Source: Streptomyces bauhiniae (GTDB lineage Bacteria; Actinomycetota; Actinomycetes; Streptomycetales; Streptomycetaceae). Taken from it: 64,000 nt of DNA. Both the position numbers and the translations under genes were made by a program. The stretch lies in contig NZ_SRRT01000005.1 in assembly GCF_004784475.1 (NCBI RefSeq), positions 248,001 to 312,000 of the forward strand, read 5' to 3'. The notes below the pieces were generated by a model. The model worked only from the letters and a program-made list of their open reading frames with translations, was not told the DNA's origin and searched no databases. Position 1 is the stretch's first letter. Each line of letters opens with the position of its first letter. Of the stretch, positions 34,702 through 43,635 are shown one piece after another.

Positions 34702-35376
34702 TTGGCCGTGGGGGTCGGTAGTTGGCTTGTACTGGGGGGCGACGATGTTGAGCATGCGCTTCCCGAGGCGGCCGGGCAGGCGGGGCTGGTCAGTCAGTTA
34801 CGGCCGTTGATCCGGGAGCTGAGTGAGCCCGGGGAGCTGGTGTTCGATCCGTTCGCGGGGTGGGGGACCACGCTCGTGGCCGCCTCGGTGGAGGGGCGGC
34901 GGGGGTTCGGGATCGAGGTGAACGAGGAGCGGGCCGAGGACGCCCGTAAGCGGCTGGTCTCCTATCCGGGGCAGACGATGATCTGCGGCGATGCACGGAA
35001 GCCGCCGCTGGAGGCGGGCTCGGTCGATCTGGTGCTGTGCGACCTGCCGTACTTCGGGACCAATCTGAACACCGACGCCACCGACGGGGCTCAGTTCTAC
35101 GCCTTGCGCGACTACGACGACTATCTCGGCGCGCTGGACGAGGCGTTCGGGGCGATCGCGGAGACCATGCGGCCGGGGGCGCGGGCCGTGATCGCGGTTC
35201 AGAACCGGCGGATCGCCGACCGGTTCGTGCCGCTCGCCTGGGACGCGGCGCGGGTGCTGGGACGGCACCTCACGCTGGGCGACGAGCGTATTCATCTGTA
35301 CGACCGGCCCACGGGCGGTGACGACCCGATGCTGACCAATCGGTCACACGAGTATTTGGTGATGGCCACCAAATAG
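34702..35376 (+). CDS. DNA methyltransferase-like SAM-dependent enzyme
   Basis: 224 residues as drawn. SAM motif FDPFAGWGTTLVAASVEGRRGFGIEVN, then the catalytic motif DLPYFG (a DPPY variant) and FYALRDYDDYLGALDEAF. The order motif I then motif IV with no obvious target-recognition insert resembles orphan N4/N6 adenine-cytosine methylases or RNA methylases of the same fold. The TTG start has a poor ribosome site. In another frame 34694-34735 reads CDWPWGSVVGLYWG and would join at the G6 run 34735-34740 if one base were added, so the true start may be upstream with a homopolymer frameshift. Confidence 0.65.
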   Translation: MAVGVGSWLVLGGDDVEHALPEAAGQAGLVSQLRPLIRELSEPGELVFDPFAGWGTTLVAASVEGRRGFGIEVNEERAEDARKRLVSYPGQTMICGDARKPPLEAGSVDLVLCDLPYFGTNLNTDATDGAQFYALRDYDDYLGALDEAFGAIAETMRPGARAVIAVQNRRIADRFVPLAWDAARVLGRHLTLGDERIHLYDRPTGGDDPMLTNRSHEYLVMATK

Positions 35377-35407
35377 GGATGTCGAGTAGTCGTCACCGCC
35401 CTGGGAG

Positions 35408-35897
35408 CTACCTCGTGCCGTACGCCTGGCCGATCTTCTGGGCCAGGTCGGTGACGTCGGTGGCGGCCTGCAGGTGCAGGCCGCCACCGAAGGTGACGCG
35501 GGCGGCGCCGAGGGAGCCGAGCCGGCTGGGCGAGGCGTTGCCGGGGCGGTACAGGGCGTTCAGCGGCTTGCTGACGCCGTTGGCCAGATCGGGGAGCAGC
35601 TCCTCGGGGGCCAGGATCGGGTAGACGACGTCCGCGTCGGCGTCGATGTACAGGCAGGCGCGCTTGACCGCCGTCTCCGCCGAGCGGTCGCCGAACAGGA
35701 ACGTGTCGACCCGTGCGTTCAGCACCAGCCGGTCGCCGGCCGCGATGCTGACCTCGGAGAGCCATTCCGCGTGCTGTTCGGCGTCCTTGAGCCGTCCGAC
35801 GATGGAGTCCTCCAGGTTGCAGCCGACCGCTCCGGCGGCGAGCAGCCGCTCGACGATCTCGGTGGGGGCGAGGCCGTAGCCGGCCTCGATGTCCGCG
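35408..35897 (-). pseudogene. Isocitrate lyase/PEP mutase family remnant (C-terminal two thirds)
   Basis: From about 35897 leftward the frame reads ADIEAGYGLAPTEIVERLLA, GCNLEDSIVGR, LVLNARVDTFLFG, IDADADVVYPIL, ending QKIGQAYGTR. This is the lyase family of the intact gene 16265-17026, but the first 90 or so residues are missing. At 35897 the sequence changes abruptly to the truncated LuxR gene on the other strand. Not expected to be active. Confidence 0.82.
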
Positions 35898-36768
35898 CCG
35901 CGAGGCCCTCGTCCGGGTCGGTGAAGCCCTGGGAGACCTGTCCCGGGCCGTGTCGCTCAGGGCCGGCCGCGCGCCGGCCGCGACCGTGCGGGTGTCCGAG
36001 TCGGCGTTTCCCGCACGTGGGATCGGTTTCGAGACCATCGACGGGCTGCCCGAGATCAACGACGCGATCGATGATCTGCTCGGCAGTGTCACGTTCGAGA
36101 TCCTCACCGCCCAGCCCGACGGGCCACGCCCGAGCGCGGTGCTGGCCGAGGCGCTGAGCACGGTACGCGACCGCATCTCGGCCGGCGTCTCCATGCGGAC
36201 GCTCTACTAGCACAGCACGCGATTCGACGAACCGACGAAGGAGTACGTCCGCGCGGTCACTGCGTACGGCGCTCAAGTACGTACGCTGGCGGAGTTCTTC
36301 GACCGGATGATCATCGTGGACCGGCGCGCCGCGTTGATTCCCGCGAATGCGGCGCGGACCTCGGCTGTGCTGATCACCCACCCGGCGATGGTGCACTTTC
36401 TCGCCGACATCTTTGAGCGCGCCTGGGACCGGGCCGAGTCGTATCCCTTTCTCCCGGTACGAGCGGCGGACGCGGCGCCCGAGGTCATTCCGGCGATCCG
36501 CGGATCGATTCAGAAACTGCTCATCGAAGGCAGGTCGGACAAGGAGATCGCCCGCAGGCTCGGCCTGAGCCTGCGCTCCCTTCAGGCGCACGTCGCCCGG
36601 CTCAAGGAGGAACACGGCGCCGAGCACCGGCTCCAGTTGGGCTACCTGATGGGCCTTCAGAGCAATGCCGCGGCCACCCGGGAGAGCGCTGCGGTCTCCC
36701 GGGGTAGCGGCACGGTCGCCCCGGAGAACGGCACGGTCGCCCCGGGGAGCGGCCCCGGCCCCTCCTGA
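35898..36768 (+). pseudogene. LuxR/TrmB-type regulator, 5'-truncated and amber-interrupted
   Basis: The frame begins inside the protein (EALVRVGEALGDLSRAVSLR), runs to MRTLY-TAG at 36208-36210, then continues in the same frame (HSTRFDEPTKEYVRAVTAYG) to a C-terminal LuxR HTH (LLIEGRSDKEIARRLGLSLRSLQAHVARL). MRTLYQHS is the usual motif of this streptomycete group, so TAG replaced CAG. The N-terminal TrmB-like part is missing. It abuts the left end of the biosynthetic cluster and may once have been its activator. Confidence 0.8.
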
Positions 36769-36844
36769 CCCGGTGGGAACACGGGTGCGGCCCGGCCGGC
36801 GCGCAGTGCCGGCCGGGCCGCGTCTCTGGCGACCGGGCGACGGC

Positions 36845-38113
36845 TCAGGCCGCCCCGTCGGCCGGCTCCAGCACCAGCTCCCCGAGGAACCACGCCTCCA
36901 GGAGCCGCAGCCGTGCCTCGCACTCCGCCCGGTCCGTGCCCGAGACCAGCGCGGTGAGCAGGAAGTCGGCAGAGAACGCTGCCTCCCCCATCGTCTGGCC
37001 CGGTCCGACGAACACCTGGTACTTCTCGACCCAGCAGAAGTCCGGCGGATCCTCCGCGATCCGCACCACCCGACCGGGACGTTTCATGAGCACGAGCTGT
37101 CCCACCATCCGCTGCGGTGTGCGCCGTTCCACGCCGAGCCACTCGGGCAGCGGCAGGCCGAGCTGCGCCCGCACCCATGCCTCGCTGGGGTCCACTCCGA
37201 ACATCAGGCGGACGATGTCGCGGATCGCGGCGCCGCCGGTGCGGCAGGCGATCTCGCAGAGGACCAGTTCGTCGTCGGGAGTGTGGAAGATCTCCGCGTG
37301 GAAGGCGAAGTCCTCCGGCCCGCCGAGCGCCGCCAGGGCCCGGTCGGTGAACTCCAGCAGCCGGCCGGTCAGCGGATCGTCCGTGTCCAGGGTCAGGTCC
37401 AGCCGGCCGCCGGTGTCGGTGCGGTACGAGGACAGCGTGTACTGGTACTGCGAGGGCCAGGCGAACACCACCCGGCCGTCCACGACCAGCCCGTCCACAT
37501 GGCACATCCGGCCCGGCACGAACGCCTCGGCGAGCAGGTTCAGCAGGTGCGGTCCGTACAGGTCGAGGCCGTCGGCCAGGTGCGCGTCCAGTTCCTCGCG
37601 GGACTCCAGGATGCGCAGGCCGACCGAGCCGGCGCTGTCCACCGGCTTGAGCACCAGCGGGAAGCCGTGCCGTTCGGCGAAGCCGATCAGCTCGGCGGCG
37701 CTCTCCACCTCCAGGCAGGGCGCCACCGCCAGACCCGCGGCCGAGACCCGGCGCTTCATCAGCGCCTTGTCCCGGTAGGGAAGCACGGTGTCCATCCGCT
37801 GCCCGGGCAGCCCGAGCACGTCGCGCAGTTCGGCCGCCCGCTCCAGGTCGCGCTCCTGGCAGGCGACGAGATGCGCGACCTCGTGCTCGCGCGCCCACTC
37901 CAGGGCGAGCGACTCCAGGTCGCCCCCGGTCTCGTACGCGTCCACGGCGGCGGTCCGCCGGTAGGCGCCGCCCTCGGGCGGCAACTGCTCCGACACCAGC
38001 GCCAGATGCTCGCGCGAGGCGATCAGCAGCAGATCGCCCTCGTAGTCCGACAGCCATTCGTGGTACGGGGTGCCCGCGAGCGAACCCCGGTGGTGCAGCA
38101 CGAGGACGGCCAT
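36845..38113 (-). CDS. ATP-grasp ligase 1
   Basis: 422 residues, last gene of the leftward biosynthetic run. Pre-ATP-grasp domain about 1-110; ATP-grasp core with LVLKPVDSAGSVGLRIL (ATP lysine), LLAEAFVPGRMCHVDGLVVDG, and the Mg-binding C-lobe FHAEIFHTPDDELVLCEIACRTGG. Family members join a carboxylate to an amine through an acyl phosphate (L-amino-acid ligases such as BacD, or carnosine-synthase-like enzymes). Separated by one base from the upstream partner gene. Likely forms a peptide bond in the final product; substrate unknown. Confidence 0.85.
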   Translation of the reverse strand: MAVLVLHHRGSLAGTPYHEWLSDYEGDLLLIASREHLALVSEQLPPEGGAYRRTAAVDAYETGGDLESLALEWAREHEVAHLVACQERDLERAAELRDVLGLPGQRMDTVLPYRDKALMKRRVSAAGLAVAPCLEVESAAELIGFAERHGFPLVLKPVDSAGSVGLRILESREELDAHLADGLDLYGPHLLNLLAEAFVPGRMCHVDGLVVDGRVVFAWPSQYQYTLSSYRTDTGGRLDLTLDTDDPLTGRLLEFTDRALAALGGPEDFAFHAEIFHTPDDELVLCEIACRTGGAAIRDIVRLMFGVDPSEAWVRAQLGLPLPEWLGVERRTPQRMVGQLVLMKRPGRVVRIAEDPPDFCWVEKYQVFVGPGQTMGEAAFSADFLLTALVSGTDRAECEARLRLLEAWFLGELVLEPADGAA

Positions 38114-38114
38114 C

Positions 38115-38888
38115 TCAGATCACCTCCGGGAACCGCGCGCCGACGCCGGCCTGGGCCCGCACCAGTTCGCGGGCCGGGCGCGCCTCGGGGTCGTAGCGCA
38201 GCGCGTGCACCAGCCGCCTGCCGTCCGGGTTGCGGACGGTCTCCACCGTGTACGGGTGTCCGGGGTCGGCGGGCAGCACGCCGTCGAGCGGCAGTCCCTC
38301 CTCGCGCCGCACCTCGCCGGTGACCGCCGGTTCGACGGTCAGGCTCGGTACCTGCGCCGGGTCGACGGGCACCAGCCCGGCCGCCACCGCGGCGCGCAGC
38401 GTGGCCTCGTCGGACAGCTCGGCGATCACCGGCCGGTCCGGGCCGCGGCGCGGCCGGACCGCCAGCGGGTAGCCCCACCGGTGCGCCCACCAGTACAGGT
38501 CGGCGACCCGCCGTACCTCCGCCCGGGGGGTCGTGGCGATCCCGGCCCGGGTCAGCAGCGTGTGCGCCGCCACCGAGTCGGCGAGGGTCAGCGCGGCCTC
38601 CCGGGACTGACCGGGCAGGCCGAGCCGTTCGCGCAGGCCCGCCGCGCGCACCTGGTCCACCGGTGCGAGGGCGATCACCGCGCGGACCTGCGTGCGCGCG
38701 GCGGTGTCGAGCACGGCCAGTTCGGCGGCGGTGCCGCGGTCGTACCGGTCCACGACCGTCACGCGGGCGAAGCCCGGGTGGACGCCCGTCCGGCCGGTGA
38801 TCAGGTGCAGTTCGTCCCCGGCGTCGGCGAGCCAGCCGGGGCACTCGGCCGTGTGCCGGCCGTCCGGGTCCAGGACGACGAGGGTCAT
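38115..38888 (-). CDS. Degenerate ATP-grasp-like protein lacking the C-lobe
   Basis: 257 residues, ATG overlapping the upstream stop (ATGA). It has the pre-ATP-grasp fold (MTLVVLDPDGRHTAECPGWL, DQVRAAGLRERLGLPGQS) and the first half of a core (AHTLLTRAGIATTPRAEVRR, YPLAVRPRRGPDRPVIAEL). It then ends in a short Tyr/Arg-rich tail without the E..N Mg-binding strand. The usual family length is about 400. It may be a structural partner of its neighbours or a shortened relic that kept its frame. Confidence 0.6.
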   Translation of the reverse strand: MTLVVLDPDGRHTAECPGWLADAGDELHLITGRTGVHPGFARVTVVDRYDRGTAAELAVLDTAARTQVRAVIALAPVDQVRAAGLRERLGLPGQSREAALTLADSVAAHTLLTRAGIATTPRAEVRRVADLYWWAHRWGYPLAVRPRRGPDRPVIAELSDEATLRAAVAAGLVPVDPAQVPSLTVEPAVTGEVRREEGLPLDGVLPADPGHPYTVETVRNPDGRRLVHALRYDPEARPARELVRAQAGVGARFPEVI

Positions 38889-41389
38889 CGCGTCTCGTCC
38901 TCGATCGCCACGGTCAGCACGGTGTCGAGCAGTTCCTCGCAGAGCGCGACGGCCGTGTCGGTGTCGGCGGCGGTGACGGCCAGCAGGCCGAGCCGGTCCC
39001 AGTTGTCCTGGATCGGCCGGATCACCGAACCGGTCCTGGCCGCCAGATCGAGGGCGAGCACCGACGGGTGGGCGCGCAACTCGTCCGCGCCGGTGATTGC
39101 GGTGACCCGGCCGGGCCGGCCGAGGATGCCGCGCACGCAGCCCGCCGCGATCGGCCTCGGGCGCTCGGTCATCGGCTCCACCAGGCCGAACGGCCAGGCG
39201 AGCGCGTAGCGGGTGAGGTCGACGCCGTACGCGGCTTCGACCAGGTCCGGGATGTGGTCGCCGCCCAGCCTGTTGTGGCCCTCGATGATCAGGGGGCCGC
39301 GCGAGCTGAGCCGCAGCTCGGTGTGGCTGGGGCCGTCGGTGACGCCGATCGCGTCGAGGAAGTCGCCGACGGCGGCGACGACACGTTCCTCGTCGGCCGG
39401 GCCGAGCCGAGCCGGCTGGGCATGTCCGAGCTCCACGAAGTGCCCGCCGTCGGTGAGCTTCTCGGTGATGGCAACCACGGTGTGCCGCCCGGCGAAGCTG
39501 AAGCCCTCGACGCTGTACTCGGGGCCGTCGATGTACTGCTCCATCAGGAACTCGGTGACCGCGTACATCGTGGAGCCGCGGTCCATGCCGGTGCGGCGGG
39601 CCTCGCCGACCCGCTCCCACACCTCGTCGACATCCTGCGGGCCGGTGACCCGGAACAGCGCGTAACCGGCGGTCAGGTCCACCGGCTTGGCCACGAACGG
39701 GTAGCCGTGGGCGGCGCCGAACGCGGCCAGGCTCTCCCGGTCGGTGAGGGGCTCCGCGGCGACCGTGGGGGCGCCGACGGCGGCGAGGTGACGGCGCATG
39801 GCGAGCTTGTCGCGGAGCAGCCGGGCCGGCTCGAAGCCGGTGCCGCCGAGGCCGAACAGGTCGTTGATCCGGCCGGCGGGTTCGAGTCCGGGTTCGGTGA
39901 GCGACAGTGCGGCGGAGAAGTTCCAGATCGTGTGGGCGGCCCGGGCGAGCGGCTCCAGCACCGACCAGTCGGTGTAGTCGGCGATCAGGGTGACGTCGGC
40001 GAGCGCGGCCTGCTCGGGCTGGAACTTCTCCTTGTGCTGGATCAGGATCACGTCCAGTCCCAGCTCCTTGGCAATGCGCACCGGTTCGGTCTGGTGCCCG
40101 ATCAGGAGCAGGGTCCGCTCGGGGAGCATCGGGGCGGCGGGCGTGCTGTGCACGGCGTTCAGGACGGCGGAGCCGGTCTCCACCCGCAGCAGCGCCTTCG
40201 CCTCGGCGGCGAGGCGTTCGGCCTCCTGTGCGGTGCGGCCGGTCACGATCATATGGCCGTGCCGGGAGCCGGAGTGCCGGGTCTCGGGCAGTACGTCGCC
40301 CTCGGTGAAGGGGAAGCGGACGCCGTGCACGTGCGGGAGCGCGTCGATCTCCGCGAGGCCCTCCAGGCGGGTGATCCTGCCCGGCGGGAGCGTGAAGAAC
40401 GAGATCGCCGCCGAACGCTCGGCCGGGGTGGGCTCGGCGGTGCCGCCGACCAGCAGGTCGAAGATCGCGCCCTCGATGTCGAAGCCGGTGGCGAGCCGGA
40501 TCAGGGCGGGGATCCGGTCGCCGCCGAGCCGGGCCTGCGACTCCACCACGCGGGGGCCGTCGGCGGTGAGGATGACCTCGGTGTGCGCCGGGCCGAACCG
40601 GTATCCGGCCGCGTCGAGCACCGCGGTGACCAGGGCGCCGATCGCCTCGGCGTCGGTGTCCGGCAGCGGCGCGGGAAAGACGTGGCCGGTCTCCACGAAC
40701 ACCGGAGCGGGCGTCTTGCGCTTGGCCGTGATGCCGACCACCCGATGGCGGCCGTCGTGGGTGAGCGTCTCGACGCTGAACTCCGGTCCCCGCAGGTACT
40801 CCTCGACCAGCACCGGGCCCCGGTAGGCGTGGCCGGCCAGCTCCCGCCGCCAGGCGTCGAGGTCGTCGGGGCCGGTCACCAGCCGTACCGCGGCACTGCC
40901 CTGCAACCGGGTCGGTTTCAGTACAGCGGGCAGTTCGAAGCCGGCGAGGACGGCGCCGACCTCGTCGGGGGTGCCGGCGACGGCGGTGCGTACAGGGGAC
41001 AGGCCGTGCTCGGCGAGCAGCTCGCGCAGCACCGCCTTGTCGTTGACCCGCCGGAGCGCCTCCGGCGGGTTGAGGGCGAGGCCGAGGGCCTGGGCCTCCT
41101 CGGCGACGGCCACCATGGTGGCCTCCTCCCCCAAGTGGAGCAGGCAGCCGACGTCATGGGCGAGGGCGGTCTCGCGGACCATGCGGCGCAGCGCGGCCTC
41201 GTCGGAGAAGTCCACCCACAGCATCTGTGTGGAGACCTTCTCCACGCCTTGCAGATACGAAGCAGGCTGGAGCGTCGGGTCCCAGATCGACCAGACCTCG
41301 AAGCCGAGGGCGACCGCCTTCTCGACGAACTGGGTGTACGGCTGCACCATCAGCAGCCGGTTGTTCGCGGGTGCCGCGTGCTCAGTCAC
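38885..41389 (-). CDS. Tandem two-module ATP-grasp ligase
   Basis: 834 residues, two complete ATP-grasp units in one chain. Module 1 (about 1-410): PAVLKPTRLQGSAAVRLV, VLVEEYLRGPEFSVETL, FGPAHTEVILTADGPRVVES then QARLGGD. Module 2 (about 425-830): FVAKPVDLTAGYALFRV, YIDGPEYSVEGFSF, GPSHTELRLSSRGPLIIEGH then NRLGGD. Both keep the HTE...E.N/R metal residues, so two ligations are expected. GTG start with GGGAGGG upstream. Fused di-ligases suggest a tripeptide-like scaffold made without NRPS modules. Confidence 0.87.
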   Translation of the reverse strand: MTEHAAPANNRLLMVQPYTQFVEKAVALGFEVWSIWDPTLQPASYLQGVEKVSTQMLWVDFSDEAALRRMVRETALAHDVGCLLHLGEEATMVAVAEEAQALGLALNPPEALRRVNDKAVLRELLAEHGLSPVRTAVAGTPDEVGAVLAGFELPAVLKPTRLQGSAAVRLVTGPDDLDAWRRELAGHAYRGPVLVEEYLRGPEFSVETLTHDGRHRVVGITAKRKTPAPVFVETGHVFPAPLPDTDAEAIGALVTAVLDAAGYRFGPAHTEVILTADGPRVVESQARLGGDRIPALIRLATGFDIEGAIFDLLVGGTAEPTPAERSAAISFFTLPPGRITRLEGLAEIDALPHVHGVRFPFTEGDVLPETRHSGSRHGHMIVTGRTAQEAERLAAEAKALLRVETGSAVLNAVHSTPAAPMLPERTLLLIGHQTEPVRIAKELGLDVILIQHKEKFQPEQAALADVTLIADYTDWSVLEPLARAAHTIWNFSAALSLTEPGLEPAGRINDLFGLGGTGFEPARLLRDKLAMRRHLAAVGAPTVAAEPLTDRESLAAFGAAHGYPFVAKPVDLTAGYALFRVTGPQDVDEVWERVGEARRTGMDRGSTMYAVTEFLMEQYIDGPEYSVEGFSFAGRHTVVAITEKLTDGGHFVELGHAQPARLGPADEERVVAAVGDFLDAIGVTDGPSHTELRLSSRGPLIIEGHNRLGGDHIPDLVEAAYGVDLTRYALAWPFGLVEPMTERPRPIAAGCVRGILGRPGRVTAITGADELRAHPSVLALDLAARTGSVIRPIQDNWDRLGLLAVTAADTDTAVALCEELLDTVLTVAIEDETR

Positions 41390-41422
41390 GGACGGCCCTC
41401 CCTTTCGTGGCGGGTGCGGGGG

Positions 41423-42691
41423 TCATGCGTCGGCCTCGGCCTTCGGCTCCTCGGCGGTGGCGCGGGCGTCCTGGATCCTGAACAAACCCCGGTAGAGCTG
41501 GATCGCGGCCGCTCCGAAGGCCGCGTAGAGCAGGGCCATGACCCAGGAGTCGACGACCGAGCCGAGGATCACCGAGAGGGAGCCGACCATGTAGCCGAGC
41601 CGCACGTGCAGTCCGTAGGCGGCCATGTACTTGGTGCGGGAGTCGGCCGGCACGAGGGCGGCCACCAGGGTCTGGTTGACGGGCTGGTTCATCAGCTCCC
41701 CCAGCGTAACCACGACGGCCGCCGCGATCATCAGCCAGGCGTTGTCGCCGAGGGCCCACGCCATGTAGCCAGCGGTGAAGATCACCACTCCGGCCACCAG
41801 GCGCGCCCGTTCGTCGAGGCGCCCGAGCAGCTTGCCCACCCACAGGCCGCAGACCACGACGAGCAGGGTGTTGGTGGCCCGCAGGATGCCCAGGACGTTC
41901 ACGCCGTCGACGGTCACCTGCCAGGAGCCCAGCGAGAGCAGCCGCTGCTCGGGGAAGTCGGAGCTGAGCCGGACCGCGAGGTAGGAGGAGATCTGGACCT
42001 CCACGGACCAGACCAGCAGGGCCGCCAGGACGAGCCGCAGGAACACCCGGTCCCGGGTCACGGCGAGATAGCCCAGCAGAGCCGGCCGTACTCCGCGGGG
42101 GTTCAGCGCGGCCTGGGGCGGCGCGGTCTCGGCCAGCGCCAGGAAGGTCACCAGGAAGATCCCGCCGGTGGCGAGCGCGGCCGCGGTCAGCAGGTGGACG
42201 AAGTAGCCCTCGTAGAAGAAGCCGCCGACCAGCGAGCCGAGCATGAAGGCCACGTTGATCACCCAGTAGTTGATCGTGTACACGGCGGTGCGGCTCTCCG
42301 GGGTGGAGACGTCGACGATCATCGCCTCGTTGGCGGGCAGCGCGATGCCCGCCATGCAGGCCGCGCACAGATAGAGCGCGTAGGTCGCCGGACCCGACTG
42401 CAGCAGCGGCGAGTTGACCAGGGCGAGGCCGATGTACGCGAGGAAGACGCCGGCCTCTCCGGCCATCAGCACCTTGCGGCGGCCGTACACGTCGGACAGA
42501 TGTCCGCCGACGAGGTTGCAGCCCACCGTCGCGACCGCCACGACCAGGGTCATCAGGCCGGCGGTGGCCGCGTCGTACAGGCGCGAAAAGTGGATGACCA
42601 TCAGCGGGACGAGCATGATGTCGAAGAACCGCTGGAAGAAGCCGACGCCGATGCGCAGCTTGAGGTTGCGGTGCAGTTCGCTGAATTTCAC
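41423..42691 (-). CDS. MFS transporter 1
   Basis: 422 residues, about 12 TM helices, soluble N-tail KFSELHRNLKLRIGVGFFQR. The loop 2-3 motif GGHLSDVYGRRKVLMAGE is the MFS signature of drug:H+ antiporters. GTG start overlaps the stop of the PLP enzyme gene. Likely exports the cluster product or a precursor and gives self-resistance. Confidence 0.87.
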   Translation of the reverse strand: MKFSELHRNLKLRIGVGFFQRFFDIMLVPLMVIHFSRLYDAATAGLMTLVVAVATVGCNLVGGHLSDVYGRRKVLMAGEAGVFLAYIGLALVNSPLLQSGPATYALYLCAACMAGIALPANEAMIVDVSTPESRTAVYTINYWVINVAFMLGSLVGGFFYEGYFVHLLTAAALATGGIFLVTFLALAETAPPQAALNPRGVRPALLGYLAVTRDRVFLRLVLAALLVWSVEVQISSYLAVRLSSDFPEQRLLSLGSWQVTVDGVNVLGILRATNTLLVVVCGLWVGKLLGRLDERARLVAGVVIFTAGYMAWALGDNAWLMIAAAVVVTLGELMNQPVNQTLVAALVPADSRTKYMAAYGLHVRLGYMVGSLSVILGSVVDSWVMALLYAAFGAAAIQLYRGLFRIQDARATAEEPKAEADA

Positions 42692-43635
42692 CGTTCCTCC
42701 TCCGCGGGCCACCAGCTCAGGTAGCGCTCGCCGCTGTCGGGGAGGATGGTGACGACGGTCGCCCCGGACAGATCGTGACGGCGCGTCAGTTCCCGGCAGG
42801 CGTGCGCGGCGGCGCCGGAGGATACACCGACCAGCAGGCCGCTGCCGGCGGCCAGGGCGCGGGTCGCGGCGGCGGCGTCCGCGTCGGAGACCATGACGAC
42901 CTCGTCGATGCAGTCGACATCGGTGACGGGACTGAGGAAGCCGCCGTTCAGGCCGGGTATGCGGTGCGGGCCGGGCGGGCCGCCGGACAGTAGCGGGGAG
43001 CCTTCCGGCTCGACGGCGACGACGCGCAGCGCGGGGTTGCGCTCGCGCAGACAGTGGGCGATCCCGGTGAGCGTGCCGCCGGTGCCGACCCCGCAGACCA
43101 GCACGTCGACCCGCCCGCCGGTGTCGCGCCAGATCTCCGGCCCGGTGGTCTCGTAGTGGGCCCGGACGTTGGCCGGGTTCTCGTGCTGCCGGGCGTACCA
43201 GGAGCCGTCGATCTCGGCGTGCAGCTTCTCGGCGCGTTCGACGCAGCCGGCGAACCCCAGTACCGGGTCGGTGAACTCGACGTCGGCGCCGAGCATCCGC
43301 AGGGTCATGACCCGTTCCGCGGAGGCGTTGTGGGGAAGCACGATCACGCACGGGTGGCGGCGGGCGGCGGCCAGGGCGGCCAGCGCGATGCCGGTGTTGC
43401 CGGAGGTGGACTCGATGACGGTGGCCCCGGGCACCAGCTCGCCGGATGCCTCGGCGGCACGGACCATGTACAACGCGGGGCGATCCTTGACGCTGGACAG
43501 CGGGTTCGCCGCCTCCAGCTTCGCCAGTACGGTCACGTCCGGTGGGACGCCGTCCATGCGCAGGTGCAGCAGAGGGGTGTTGCCGACCAGGTCCTCGAAG
43601 GAGGCGGCCACCCCCGCGGGCAGTGGGTTGGTCAT
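42688..43635 (-). CDS. O-acetylserine sulfhydrylase/cystathionine-beta-synthase-like PLP enzyme
   Basis: 315 residues. PLP lysine K50 in NPLSSVKDR, phosphate-binding STSGNTG (76-82), GVGTGGTLTGI and PDSGERYLS: all features of fold-type II cysteine synthases. In biosynthetic clusters such enzymes often do beta-replacement on O-acetyl- or O-phosphoserine with a nitrogen nucleophile (for example toward 2,3-diaminopropionate). Sitting among ATP-grasp ligases, it probably makes a non-standard amino acid for them. The nucleophile cannot be read from sequence. Overlaps neighbours on both sides. Confidence 0.87.
   Translation of the reverse strand: MTNPLPAGVAASFEDLVGNTPLLHLRMDGVPPDVTVLAKLEAANPLSSVKDRPALYMVRAAEASGELVPGATVIESTSGNTGIALAALAAARRHPCVIVLPHNASAERVMTLRMLGADVEFTDPVLGFAGCVERAEKLHAEIDGSWYARQHENPANVRAHYETTGPEIWRDTGGRVDVLVCGVGTGGTLTGIAHCLRERNPALRVVAVEPEGSPLLSGGPPGPHRIPGLNGGFLSPVTDVDCIDEVVMVSDADAAAATRALAAGSGLLVGVSSGAAAHACRELTRRHDLSGATVVTILPDSGERYLSWWPAEEER

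Noticed and set aside
36220..36235. cgattcgac at 36.2 kb as a fifth TetR regulon site
   Set aside because: Lies inside the LuxR coding remnant, lacks the left half-site and any -10 box; probably chance.
39068..42724. 1218-codon open frame antisense to the ATP-grasp and MFS genes
   Set aside because: Composition (Gly/Val/Asp/Gln-rich, no motif) is that of an antisense shadow; the minus-strand genes have clear catalytic motifs and overlaps.
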